Shown here piece after piece: positions 1 to 12,617 of a stretch of 64,000 bases of DNA. Every line of letters starts with the position of its first letter. Within the stretch, counting starts at the first letter, position 1. The notes beneath the pieces were generated by a model. The model ran no database searches and was not told where the DNA came from. It worked only from the letters and a program-made list of their open reading frames with translations. This DNA comes from Kwoniella bestiolae CBS 10118. Its lineage: Eukaryota > Basidiomycota > Tremellomycetes > Tremellales > Cryptococcaceae. The stretch is from the NCBI RefSeq assembly GCF_000512585.2, contig NC_089241.1, positions 8,202,001-8,266,000 on the forward strand, written 5' to 3'. The translations under genes were made by a program, and so were the position numbers.

Positions 1-1863
1 AGCAGAGTGAATACAGATAGAAGGGAAGTTACATTCTTGCAGTAAGGCGTCGAGTTGAGTGGCTCTGGCAACGGACTTGACGAAGATGCAGACCTACACG
101 GACGGACGTACTTGTGATGAGCTTTACTGTCCTCGCCCGGATACCCGGATAACATAAAGAGTATAGCTCACCTGGTTGAACTCGAGATTATCGAGCAGAT
201 CGTTCAACTTCCTGTTCTTCTCCTTCTCCTCGAGCTTGAGGAAGTATTGTTGAAGACCGTGCAAGGTCAATTTGGTCTCGTCGTCGACGTAGATTTCAAG
301 AGGCTAATAAACGAACGAATGTTCATGTCAACCCTTACTCTGTTTCTTGAACCTTGTTTCACTCACACTTTGCATGAACTTCTTACAGGTCGTTCGGATG
401 TCCTTGGACAGAGTGGCGGAGAACATCATCACTTGTTTGTGGTGAGGGGTGGCTCGGAAGATTTCTTGGACGTCTCTTCGCATGTCTGTATGTTCAGTGG
501 CAAGGACAAAGACGAAGTTGGAGTCGGAGCAGAGTGTCCAAAGGTCGGAAAAGCGAGCAGAATACAATTATCGAGGACCAGTCGAGAGGAAAAGATAGTA
601 AGTAAACCCATTGTAAGCATGTATTCTACCACCGAAGTAACCTTTAACCACGATAGTCGAAGCGAAGCGATGAGCAAGGGGGAATCGTGCTGTTGAAGCA
701 TGAAAAGTTGAATCGCGCGACCGCCAAGTCGCGATATCGTTCGTGTCCAGCCTCGCCAGGTAGGGTCATGGGCATCCTTGACGATCATGGATTGTTTTCC
801 TTTGAACCCTCCCAGCTGATCAAGCCTCCACGAAAAAACCCATCATTCCACTTATTCCCACCGGGATAAGATGTCCTCTATCCAACGCGTAAAAATAATT
901 CCCGCTCGTCGAATTGTCGATACCGCAAGTGAATGACGCAGCCGAAATGCCCCATCCACTTACGGCGGAGTCGTAAGAGGGTGTCCGAAAGAAGGAACAG
1001 ATCAAAAAGGGATAGGATTGTAATAGACTAACCAAGTGTTTCTAACATCTTATCACATTCATCCAAAACGAAGTGCTTGACCTTTGATGCGTTCAGCTTC
1101 TTGTCCCTGACCAAAGCCATCGTTCTACCTGGAGTTCCAACCACGATGTGAGGGCATTTCTCTTTGGATGCTAAGATCTCCTGGTCGGCGGAGATTGGGG
1201 TACCACCGTAGAAGACACCTGTCCTGACGTTTGTCATGAACTTGGAGAATCTTGCAAATTCGTTTCGGATTTGGTAGGCCAATTCTCGCGTGTGACACAG
1301 AATGACGATTGCGACTTCTCCATCTACTGGTTCGCTATCGGGTGGCAAGACGAACTATCAACATTGTACACAAACCCAACAAGGAGGAGGAGAGGGAGAA
1401 GAGACGTACATCTGTTGTAAACAGGCGAGTACGAAGACAGCGGTCTTACCCATACCGGATTTAGCTTGACATAAGACATCAGTACCCAAGATAGCTTGGG
1501 GGATACATTCTTGTTGAACTGTGACACGTGAACTACATCAGCTGAGACCTTTCGACGATGAAAGAAGACGCGTACCTTCTGAAGGATGTTCGAAACCGAG
1601 ATCAGAGATGGCTCGAAGTAATTCAGGTTTCAAGAGGAAATCTCTGTAGACGCGTCATATGATCAGCTATACTGTACGTGGAACATGTATGGGAGAGAAG
1701 GGGATGTAGCTCACCTGAAACCGGTCGAGTGGATACCAACATAAGATCCCTTCTTGTCACCATCCGCTTTATCACCGTTGGTAGCGGTCGTAGCAGCTGG
1801 GGCGAATGTCTCCTCGGCGGCCTCGTCGTAGTCAACGAGCTCTTCTTCATCAGGTCGAGACAT
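1..1863 (-). CDS. SUB2: ATP-dependent RNA helicase Sub2/UAP56 (3' end outside window)
   Basis: DEAD-box ATPase of the TREX mRNA-export and splicing machinery, nuclear. Exons on the minus strand: 1863..1715, 1643..1576, 1518..1410, 1334..1033, 485..367, 303..172 and 93..1 (incomplete). The joined product shows the Q-motif region, Walker [10 protein letters not shown] near residue 91-99, [16 protein letters not shown], the family's diagnostic DECD (about residue 200) rather than DEAD, and the FSATLSK motif (about 230). These motifs and their order match Sub2/UAP56 rather than other DEAD-box groups. The C-terminal part of RecA domain 2 (motifs V and VI) lies beyond base 1. The start at 1863 gives an acidic [15 protein letters not shown] opening typical of the family. 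The fourth intron (1032..486) is 547 nt, far longer than its neighbours. Identity is very secure; exon ends are secure because each junction restores conserved sequence. Confidence 0.96.
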
Positions 1864-3393
1864 TTTGATTGTTTGTTTTTAGGTGGTTACTATATTTCGA
1901 GAGGAAGAAGGGGGTTGAGAGGAAGAAAGAAACAGAAGTAAGCCGACGTGATCTTCATTTCCGCAAATAAAGGACATCTCCGCGTCGTTTTCATCCGATT
2001 GAAGTGAAAGAGAGTGTAGTCGATGATACCCACGGTGAAGAGATAGAGAAAGCGGTCGGCAGCGTATAACAATCAATTAGTTGGTATTGATAAGAGTGTA
2101 TGGAAGAACAAGAGAAGAGATGGAAGATGTCAAAGTGTCAATAACCATCACAGCCATAGACACGATATGATATATACTATACAATGGAAGGTTATAGACT
2201 GGGTGCATAGACGGAGGACGGTGTTATAGATCACATAGTAGCGGAATTATATAAAGTGGCAATTGTGACCAATTACGTAGCGTGTCATCGGACATTTAGA
2301 TAGTTACCCCATTTGGCAACAGGTGCAATCAAAGTAAGTGCGTGGGTCTCACCGTAACGAGGTGTTATACGATCCCATCTCTCCCTCATATGACATCTCT
2401 TCACTCGTAGTGTTATTCCCACTCAAACCCGAACATCTCATCCCCGCCCCTGAACAGATCAAAGTAAAAGAAGTAGAGTCACCGATTATTATTATTATCA
2501 ATATTGACACGGACGCGTAGCACCATCATTACTGTCAAAAGATCAATCACGTAGACGTAAGCTGTTTGAGAGATTAGATTAGAAAAGCGAAGGAAGATTA
2601 AAGGATTGGTTAAAAGAGGAGGAAGAGGTCACGATTTGTTAGTCGATTGACACCAGACACCAGATCAAGGCGGTGCCCCCATTCTCTCCTCGCCTCCGAC
2701 ACTTGAATTCTTTTGGGAGACAGAATCACCTCATCAACCCGCTTTCCTTTAAACACCTCGATATACGAATACGAATTAGATAAACACCGGATCTCATCCC
2801 GAACATTACTTTTCAAAACAGGTGAGTGACCATTGTTGATGATTAGATGGTGATTGTCATTCTGATGATGATAAATCTTCTCTTTGCCAATATGCCTTTT
2901 CGCGTTGCTCAACTCAAACCCATCAACACGTTACTCACCATTGATCATGTCCTTCTTATCACAGTCACCACTTTCACCCGGACCATCGAATTATCGTTTG
3001 GGATACCAAGAAATCAAGAATAAAAATAGAGACGAGGTGAAAAGTTTTTTGGTGCTTGATAGGTGTTGATTGGTGAGTTCAGTTATTCCTCCCCTCAGCT
3101 AATCATTCGACGTGCTCACCATATCCTCCTCATCTCATTTCCTATATCTCATCCCGACTATCGATCTCCTCAACTCTGCTTTTCCTCGCGCGAACATGGC
3201 TTTGTCTACCTGCTACTTCTATTCCTCAACAATTCCCTTCCCCTTGTCACGTAAACAAAGACCGAGGAGGAGCTAAGCTGCTGCATTTACTTGGATTTCT
3301 GCCTCTGATGTCTTTCTGATCTGCAAAGGTGAGTTCGTCCATTCGAGCAACCCCGTCTGTACTAACGGTCTCATATACTATCTAGCTTCGATT
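1864..3393. promoter_or_regulatory. Divergent intergenic region SUB2/SNF5 with leader introns
   Basis: No supportable coding gene; short ORFs here lack family resemblance. It must hold the SUB2 and SNF5 promoters. An A/T-rich TATATAAAG lies near 2248. A gtgagtgacc donor-like site after an aaaacag at about 2817-2830 suggests an additional SNF5 leader intron, not resolved. Confidence 0.5.
3329..3385 (+). other. 5'-UTR intron of SNF5
   Basis: Textbook fungal intron of 57 nt: gtgagt donor, perfect tactaac branch point at 3360-3366 and ctatctag acceptor, ending 8 bases before the SNF5 ATG. Seen directly; that it is spliced is inference. Confidence 0.8.
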
Positions 3394-6300
3394 ATGTCAA
3401 CCCCCAATGCAGGCAATACTGCCTCCCCTGCCCCGTCCAACCTCGGCTATCCCTTCATCTCGAATCCCAGTCCTCAAGCTGGTGGTGCGATGAACTTTCA
3501 ACCACAGCAGTACATGGCGTACAATGACATGTCAACTGCATCTCCTATACCTGGGGCCTCAGGTGGGCAAGGTGATCCTGGACCTTCCTCGATGGCTCAA
3601 CATCAGCAAGGGCAATTTAGACCTCAATTCCAACAAGGTGGATTGACACCCCAACAGATGGCAATGCTCCAGCAATTTTCGCAAGCCGCGCAGAATCAGG
3701 GTTCACAAGGTCAAGGTCAAGGTCAACCCCGTCAATTCACTTCTCAGCAGATGCAGATGGCTATGGCGTCTATGCAAGCCCAACAAGGTGGAAACGTCAA
3801 TCCTCAAGCGCTAATGGCAGCGATGAGAGCTACTCAGCAAGGACAGCAACAGCAGCAACCTCAACAAGGTCAACAGCAGCAGCAACAACGTCCGCCAAAC
3901 CAACAGATGAACGGTTTTGGCAATGCCCCTCAACAAGGTGGTCCACCTGGACAACAGAATGTCAATCCCGCTCAAGTCGCTTATCAGCAACAGCAACGTA
4001 TACAGCAGATGATGCAGAACCGTCCAAATCCCGGATCACCCGTCCGCCCACATCAACAACCCAACTCAATGCCTCCTCCACCTGTACCAAATACCCAACA
4101 ACAGCAGCAGCAGCATCCACAGCAGCAGCAGCCATCCCAGCAAGGTAATTTCGGCACACCTCAGCAGAATGTCGGAGTTCCTCAACAGATGGGAAACAAC
4201 CCTCAAGGTGGATTCCACCTGACCCAGCAACAGAGAGACTTCTTGACGAACCAACGAAATGCTCTTTTCAGCAATCCTCAGTTCCTCGCGATGCCACCAC
4301 AGCAACAACAAGCCGTCATCATGAGTCAGCAACAGCAGATACTCAGGAACATGACAGCAGGTCAAATGCCACAAGTGGGTCAGCAGACAAATCAGCAACA
4401 GCAGGCGCAGCAGCAACAACAGCAACAGTATCAACAGCCTCAACAGGCTCAGACTCCGACTGGCCGTCCGACTTCGGCTCATGGAACTCCTGGATCTGGT
4501 CAAAGTCCAAGCATCCCTCGACAACCCACACCTCAGCAGATGGGCACGCCTCAAGCTCAACAGGTGCAGACGCCACAATCTGCTCACGTCCAAACCCCTC
4601 AACAGCCTCTGTCGAGCTTGCCGCAACATATGGCTCCTCCCCGTCCAGCGTCGGCCGCATCTCAGAGAGCTCCTTCACCTCATCAAGGAATGTCAGGTAT
4701 GCCTGGTTCACCTGCAACGATGCAGCAGCCGTCTAGCACGCCTCCACCATCCAGCGCCATGTTCCCGTCAAGTGCACAGCAGATGGTCAATGCCCCTTCG
4801 CCGACCCCTTCAAACGTCTCTCACCATAGCGTTCATCAAACTCCCGCTCAAAGTCACATGCAGCCCCCCCCACATTCGGTTTCCCCTGTTCATGCTCGAT
4901 CTCAAACTCCTAGTCAGTCCCAACAGATGCAGATAGGAACCCCTCAGTCAGCTCAATCCATGAACCAAGTCGGGATCAACGGACAATACCAAGGAAATCA
5001 GCAGTCTCAGCTACAGCATCAACCTCAGCAGCAAAATATGGGCACCCCTCAACAGCCATCCCAACCCTATCCTCAAGCATTCCCGGGTGCTAATCAAGCC
5101 GGTCCTTCGAGTTCACCAGCGCAGCAAGGTGCCTTCCCGGTCCAACCGATCGTGCCTTCACTGCAGAACCTCACGCCAGCTCAGCAGCAGCAAATGGCCT
5201 CAGCGATGAGTTTCATGAGCCAAGCTGCTCAAGCTCAACAGAGCCCCATGCCTGGTGCCGGCCAACAACAAGTCAGACCAAATCAACAGGCTCAAAGTAT
5301 GACACCTCGACCTCCCGCCGGAATACATGTCCCGAATATCAATACCTCTGATTTCCCCTTTGATCCTCGTTTACTACCGCACATCCAACATGTCAATGAC
5401 GAGAAGTGGAGATCTTCCGTGAACCCTCAGTTGGTCGCTGCCGTTCAGTCGGCGGCCGCGATCGTCCCAACTCTCCGACACGATATCATACAGCGGATGC
5501 AGAACGTCCTCTTCCATACAGCAAGAATCCAAGCTGCTCAAGGTATCCGACCTCCCGCCCCTGGTCAATTACCTCAGCAGGGCGATCAAACTGCAATACC
5601 GGGCTTTTCCCCTACAGCGGGTCAAGCCGGAACTCCAGGTGCGATACCTGCGAATCAGCAACAGAGGATATGGCAAGCTCAACAAGCTGCTCAGGCTCAA
5701 GGTTCGCCTGTATCTGCGAACAGTGGTAGCCCAGCTATCAGACCTCCCCCACCTCATTTACCTCCCGCATCGAACATGCCGGGATCACCTTCGCCAAGAA
5801 TCTCATCTCTGGATCGTCGTTCGTCAGGATCAGGAAAAGACAAGATGGTCAAAGGGGAGAAAACACCCCAACAAGCTTCGATGCCTCCGCCTAATTACAT
5901 TCCTTCCCATACTGCTGGACCTTCACGACCTTCCACTCATGCTCCTGCTGAGGCGTCTATCCCTCCCCCTCTACCCAGCGCAGCCCCGCAGATAGGTCTA
6001 TCACAGAATATCAAAGTCACTGCTCAAGGTTTACCCGTGAAAGAATGGGAGACTGCCTTGAGGGTGGATCTACCAATAACCAATATCACTGCGTTACCTG
6101 TGAATGATATTGAGGAATCTGAAGATCCGACTTTCAAGGGTGCTTTACCTCCCATGAGCGAATTTGAGAAGATTCAGGTGGCACGGTGGGTAGAGAAGGA
6201 TAAGGCGTTTGTGGAGAATGAGAAGGAGCAGCATCCCAAGAGAATGGCGAAGATGAAGAGGTGGGCGGAGGAGAATGATAAGTCCACTCCCTGGTGGATG

Positions 6301-9300
6301 TTGCGGAAAGGCGAAATGAGGGCTAAACCTCAGCAGAGATTACGGATCTTATGGCCCTCTGAGAAAGAGAAAGATCGGATGAATAGGACTCACAGGAATA
6401 GGAAGGTCATCAAGTTGTAAGTTTCGTTTTTTGTTTTGATGTGACATATATTGATTACTGATGAATGCGATAAAACGAATAACTAGTTCTCCTGCTCAAG
6501 TCAAGTCCATGGCTGAAGTTGAAGATCATATCGTACCTGTTCGACTAGACTTGGAACATGAGAGTTTCAAGCTTAAAGATACTTTCATGTGGAACGTTTC
6601 TGGTGAGTTGACAACTTCCCCGATCCCGTCAAAGCTATTCCTGACCGTCTTCATGATTATAGACAAAGTCGTCACTCCTGAGATATTCGCTCAATGCCTC
6701 TGCGACGATTTCCAAGTCCCCTACCAACACTTCCAATCTCGAATCGTAGCTGCCATCCAAGAGCGTGTACAGGAATATCAATCGCACGTCTTACCCATCG
6801 TTCAACGTAGATCGAAAGAAGACAACAGAGGTAAATTGGATCCTGACGGAGATGCGGATTCCAGAGCTATGCTAGAGATTTTCAGAAAGATCAGAGAAGG
6901 TAGTGGGATTGAAGAGGAAATTAGGACTGATCCGGGAGAAGAGCACAACGACGATGTGAAGATTGTCTCGTTTGGGGGACTCGACGGCCACGAAGATGAG
7001 GAGACTCTTGTTAATGTCGATGGGGACGAGGGTGAAAGTGAGATCAAGAAAGAATTGGTGAATGACGATAGACCGATGACCGTTGAGGAAGCTATGCAAT
7101 GTCTGCCCAAAGAGGAGACGGAGGAATTGAGGATACTCATCAAAGTGAGTTGTATATCACTTCTGGGTATATTGGAACGCCTGCCCAGTGCTGATAATGG
7201 TTATGGTTCTTAGGTCGATATCATCGTTGGTACGCAGAACTTGTCGGACAGTTTTGAGTGGGACTTGAATTCCAGTGTAACTCCTGAGGAATTCTCTGCT
7301 TCTTATGTTACGGAATTAGGGCTTAGCAAGGAATTTGCGTGAGTCAACACGACGATCGTGGTATTTGAATGAGTCTAGGGAGACATAGCTGATGATACTG
7401 GGATATAGCACGGCTCTCGCCCATGACATCCACGAGCAGATTTTGGTACATAAACGATCGCTTTTCCTCACTGGACATGCCTTTGGCTCAGGCCTTGTGC
7501 TGGACGATGAACTCCGTCTTGCGTTCTTACCGCCTGTTACTACCTCTCTCCGAAAAGAGGATGTAGCAATGTCATCGTACACACCTATCTTCAACGAATT
7601 ACGAGAAGATCAGCTTGCTCTTCTTGAGTCTCAGCGAGAGAAAGAATCGAAGAGAAAGAAGCGAGCTGGTCGAGCACGTCGAGGTGTGGTCTTACCCGAT
7701 CGAGATCCCATCAAAACCCAACGATCTCTGCTCAATCCATTAGGATCAAATGGATTACCTGTATTCTCCGCACCGGAACTGATAGCCAATACGAAAGATT
7801 CTGCGCCTATGCACCGACGACGTGGAGCCGCCATAGCAGCAGAGGCGAATATGGCTTTGATAGCTCAAGATCTACCTATCACTGGACCCCCCTCACCAGC
7901 TCATACGAATCATTATCATGGTCCAACAATCTCAGCTCGTGGTAAAAGGATAGGTAGACCACCTAAGAACCTATCTAGAGGAAGTCCCGCAAGCTTTTCA
8001 ACAGGTAGAGAAGGCTCGATGATCACAGACTCGTCTCAGATGTTGGCCACCCCGCAATTATCGCATATCGGAATCGGCATCAAACGGTCGTTCAGGGAAG
8101 ATTCGATAGATGATCTCGCTGGCGTGGCTAATGGAAGTCCTGCGATTAGTAGGAAGAGGAGGATAGCTGATTCGCCTCCTTCGCCTGAGTTTGAACATAC
8201 CCCTGTCAAACAGGACTTACATCCTATCCAAGAGGAGAAGAAGGTTATGGAGCATATGGGATGGCATTGTAGAAATTGCGGGATACCGGAGAGTCTTAGT
8301 AATGGTAAGGGGAAGGATAAGACGGGGGCGAAGGTTCTGTGCGGTGATTGCTGTGAGTGTAACATTCGATCGACAGTCCAACCTGGGACTTCGTCCCTCA
8401 CGAAATCTGGAGACGCTCACCATGATCGGAATGGAATATGATCTGACTTGTTTGTTTCATTGCTGATATGCGTGTCGACTCACTCAGCTCGATACCTATT
8501 CCGAACAGGTAAACCTCGTCCCTGCGAATTCACAACCGATGAATCGTACCACCTCTCCCTGAAACACAAGAACGAACAATCCCGTCGATCGTCCCTCTCA
8601 CAACGTCCGCGAAGTCCTTCTAGCTCTACTCCAACAGCTACAGCCCCGACAACAGGGTTCAACTCACCCATCAAACCTGATTCGAACTCCAACTCCAATT
8701 CGGAGAGTAGCGATACCGATTCGTCCTCGGAGGATGAGAGCGATTCGACATTTGCTAGTTCCTCCCGAGGACCTAAGAAGGAGAAAAGTGGTAGAGGTCG
8801 GGGTCGGGGGAAGAAGGAGGTGGTAGATACTACTCCTGTCAAGCCTCCTGTACAGACGCAGGGTACGGGAAGATCACCTACAGTTGGGATTAGTCCTTCG
8901 TCTGCGAAGAAGGTTATTGAGGTGGGTTTGGTGGATCATCATATCACCTCTGTTCCACTTTGTTACGATTCTATTCGATCACTTGTCGTTTGGGAATATG
9001 AGTCGAGCTGATGTGTTATGATTGCAGATGCCAACCTGGGCTTCAAGGGCATTAGCGGAGATGCGATCGAAATACCCAAGAGACGATTTCGTAGTGGTTC
9101 AAAAACCTCGTCCGCAGGGTATGGACGTCAGTGGTCCCGTGGAATGGAGAGCTAAATGTATGGATTGGTGAGTTGTCAACCTCTTCTTACGTCTCCCATT
9201 CAGTTGCAATCTCCACTTCACCTGTAACTCAAGGCAGGGGTAACCTGGATTATCGAGCAATACTGATATACTGTTATTATACTACACAGTCCAGGTAAGA

Positions 9301-9404
9301 TCTATTCGCTGGGTCCAGGCGAGACATTACAGAATTTCGAAGTGCACTTGAAGAATAGAGCACATATTGCCAATCGACTCAATAGGGAGGGGAAGACGCA
9401 TTAG
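3394..9404 (+). CDS. SNF5: SWI/SNF chromatin-remodelling subunit Snf5 with GATA-like finger
   Basis: Core subunit of the SWI/SNF nucleosome remodeller, nuclear. Exons 3394..6416, 6487..6602, 6663..7144, 7214..7338, 7409..8352, 8488..8921, 9028..9167, 9290..9404 join in frame to 1,792 aa. Residues 1 to about 980 are low-complexity Gln/Pro/Ser with CAG/CAA tracts. The SNF5 homology domain follows (about 1018-1280; VPVRLDLEHESFKLKDTFMW, then a second repeat beginning VDIIVGTQNLSDSFEWDL). A GATA-like zinc finger (WHCRNCG, then CGDC, split by the 8352/8488 intron) lies near 1535-1590. A basic Ser-rich linker and a C-terminal block (CMDCPGKIYSLGPGETL, HLKNR) end the protein. S. cerevisiae Snf5 is about 900 aa with a similar Gln-rich N-terminus, so this one is roughly twice as long. 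Identity rests on the SNF5 domain; the function of the finger and tail is not known to me. Confidence 0.93.
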
Positions 9405-9943
9405 CTGGCGTGTTTGCGGAAATGTATAATAATTTTTTCTATGTTTTCCTTTTGATCTGTCCGGTCGTTCGTTTTTTGGGTTTGTTATGACGGTATGATC
9501 TTTGCATATATGCATTTCTGAGGCATGTTACGTCCCCGTTGATGGGATCATCGGTTGATCGGTGTTGATCAGACTTGTATTTGCCATGTCGCAATCACTA
9601 CTACTACTGCTCGGTTCACATCCAGATCCGCATCAAGGCAATGAATGATACTGCTCCTAATGATTCACCTTGATCTCATACTCTCTTGCTTCGGTCGATT
9701 ACTTTCACCTGTACCTGTCACTTGACTTGACTCATCGGGATCTCAAAGCGAATTAATACTGAACTGATAGCTGCATTGCATAACGCTATTCCGCATATCA
9801 TATCATATCATATTTCTATAAGCTGTAGACAGTACACTGTACGCAGTACAACAACAACCCCAAGCAGGGCAAGGCAACCCAGTAATGTCAATCTATGTGC
9901 TTCATGTCTGATTCCTGCAATCGATTCTCCTCCATATGATCTT
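9405..9943. other. Convergent 3' intergenic region
   Basis: Sits between the tail-to-tail ends of SNF5 and the GT32 gene. A/T-rich just after the SNF5 stop (about 9425-9480), consistent with polyadenylation signals. No gene seen. Confidence 0.5.
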
Positions 9944-11854
9944 TTAGATGTACTCCTCCTCCTTCCAACTTCCCGCGAAATTATGTTCCACCATTGCCTG
10001 TGGGTCTGCGTCGTGTGTCAGCATAATCATTTTCAAAAGTATAGGATTAGAGAAAGGGAAACGCGAGGAGGTGAACTTACGACTGGACATTTGGGATCCG
10101 AAGTTGCCCACTCCGGGTGAGAAGCCGGTTACTACGTTGTATTGAAGTTAGTAAGCTTCGCCGAGGTGAAAGGGAACAGAAACGTACCTGGTAATATCAC
10201 GACGTCACCGATCCTCAGCGGTTCCCTTAGATCTTTCAGATCAGTCCATACCACACCGTATTTTACTCGTAAATAACTGGAAACAGGAAAGAAACCATGA
10301 TCAGCCAATCAATCTCATCTCTGATCCGTAAGGAATTCAAGGGTGAATGGTGAGTCTAACCCACCTCAAAACCGCATCAGTCCAAACACCAGGTCCAGTC
10401 CAAGCCATCACCCCAACCGGTCCACCATTCTTCGGCTCATTCATTACATCCACCAAGGCCAATCTCTTGGCATCTTCATATCGACCTTGATCCTTCAATA
10501 CTTTTATAGAATGCGAGACAGAGTGGCTCCATTCAACTGCTTTTGCCGTTGAGTGGTGGATACGGAAGAGGGCGTTGAGTGCGATGGGGTGGTGCGGGGA
10601 GGATGTTAGGGTCCATTGGACGATTTGGATCTGAGTAGAGGTTCAATGTGATATTAGTATGACAATCTGTGGAATAAGACACACCGCTATTGTGGGTCAT
10701 GTTGGGTCCAGTTGAGATACGTATAACATATCGCAGAACGTACACCGTGATATAGTTCGCTGAACGGAGAGATGGTTTCAAGTGAGATAAGCTTACAGGT
10801 CTAGGCCACCAATCAAACCAATCCTCCCTATCTCCCACATCAGCCTCCAACCCCACCACCACACTAGGTTTCCCAAGTATTTCATCTACGTCTTCCCCTT
10901 GCCCGATCCTCTCAAGCTGGGTATCGGTCATCCACCCTTTACCATCTTTGTATAATTTCGGATTCTGACCCCACACGGAGGGGGGTTTCAGGAGGGTCGT
11001 ATCGGTGTCGGAGTAGATGCCGCCTTCGAGGAGGATGAGGAGATATCGGAGGGTGTCTGAGCGCTGGATTCGAAGGTAAGACGGGTCAGCATGATTTTAC
11101 TTCCATTGGAAAACGAAAAACAACTCGGAGGCAAAAGTGCTATCATAAGACAGCAGTCGTACTTTGAGATAACGGAGTAAAGGTAAAGGTGGTTGATGCT
11201 ATTCAATAATCGCACTCACTAAGATCCCACTAGGTAAATTATCCCAAACCTCCTTGAACCTACTTCCAGCCAATTTCTTCGTAACGTATTTATCTGCGTC
11301 ACTACGACCATTGTACACCATGAATCAGCCTCTCAGTCGCTCGACAAACACTTCATCGTACATCTCCGCACTAAGATAACGAGATACCACCCACCTATCA
11401 CTCAACAAATCCCAATCCCAACCCTCCTCAACCCCCCTCCCATCCCTCCACGACTTCACCTCCTTGGTCCCCTTCTTCTTATCGTTTTTATCAGTCTGCC
11501 AGATCTTCTTATTCGAATCCCAACTTTCCCTCTGTCCATTCCCATCATTCACATAAGTGTTCAACCCCTTCACCAAACTATCAGAAATGATTTTAGGGAA
11601 AGCGACGACCGCAAATTCCTTTAGCTGGTCGAAATATTCTGTTTTATCGAGTGTACCGAGATTGTAGATGTTATCTGCGAATTTGCCCAGTACACTCAAC
11701 GCGGGTTTACCATCATCTTCCCTATCAGCCGCAGAAGGGGAGGGGAAGGGTCGTAAGCCCGCTAAGAGATGGTCGGACGATAGGGAGGAACCCCAGGTGG
11801 GACCGTGGATTTTGGATAGCTCGGCCATCTTCTCTGCGTGGGTTAGGGGTTTGA

Positions 11855-11904
<50 letters not shown>

Positions 11905-12617
11905 TCTTCGGTGGGATGGTGCAACTGGCCATTGGATCCTATAATTATACCTGGTAATACCTGCTTGATGGGGTGTGTTGACATGCCTACGGAGATGAAG
12001 TAACATACCAGCATCAATTCTCCAGTATCAGATCAAATATGTATCCCAGAAAAGAGAGGTAGGATATTAAGTCATGTCAAGGCAGACTCACCATTACTTC
12101 CTCCTACCATCCCTTTTAGCCCCCCTCCTTCCCTCTCATTGAACATCCACCAACCCACCAAACTCAACAGCCCCAAAAGCGCCAAAGCTTGAGATAGTAT
12201 CCTCCGTCTCCTCAGTCCCACATGCAGATGCGGTACCTTGCTCGAAAGAAGGGTACTCGCACCACCCGACAATGGCGGGTGTTCCAAAGACGGTGATCTC
12301 GGTGCTATTATTGGTGCATTGCCTAAACCCTTTTCAGCATCGACAGGGAGATCCGTAGTTTGCGCAGTAGTGAAAGCACCTGTCAGATTAAATAATTTGG
12401 GAGTATTGGTGGATTTCGAGCTTGTCCGAGAATGCGTGCGGGAATGTGTAGTTGATTTGAAGGTGTTTGTGTTTGTGGTTGGTGAGTGCGTATAGTAAGT
12501 GGATGTGGATGAATGGTCGGATGAACTTCTCCTGGAAGTGTTGGACGAGGAGGATGAGGAAGAAGAGGGGTGGTCGGAGGGATACATTGTTGATGAGTTG
12601 GAGATTGGGGGTATCAA
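9944..12617 (-). CDS. OCH1-like alpha-1,6-mannosyltransferase (GT32), type II membrane protein
   Basis: Predicted Golgi glycosyltransferase that would extend N-glycan mannose from GDP-mannose. Exons (minus): 12617..12092, 11986..11395, 11301..11220, 11063..10797, 10630..10365, 10276..10188, 10131..10081, 10005..9944, giving 644 aa. The N-terminus is Ser-rich and cytosolic. A basic RRRR stretch is followed by one hydrophobic segment (about 140-162) as signal anchor. The luminal part has the GT32 signature: RSDTLRYLL, then EGGIYSDTDT with the DxD metal-binding motif at D419/D421. It also has IVQWTLTSSPHHP and a terminal HPQAMVEHNFAGSW typical of the Och1 group. An eight-unit Glu-Pro repeat sits in the stem, encoded by a hexanucleotide tandem repeat. 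Family is secure. Whether it is the Och1 initiator, Hoc1 or a capsule-related paralogue cannot be decided here. The start could also be the Met ten codons in. Confidence 0.88.
11857..11904 (-). repeat. Hexanucleotide tandem repeat coding (Glu-Pro)8
   Basis: Eight perfect copies of ggttct on the plus strand, read as Glu-Pro dipeptides on the minus strand inside the GT32 stem region. Perfect copies suggest length polymorphism. Confidence 0.95.

Noticed and set aside
4066..4629. 187-codon minus-strand Leu-rich ORF
   Set aside because: Antisense shadow of the SNF5 CAG/CAA repeats.
11668..12003. 111-codon plus-strand ORF with Gly-Ser repeat
   Set aside because: Antisense reading of the GT32 Glu-Pro repeat.
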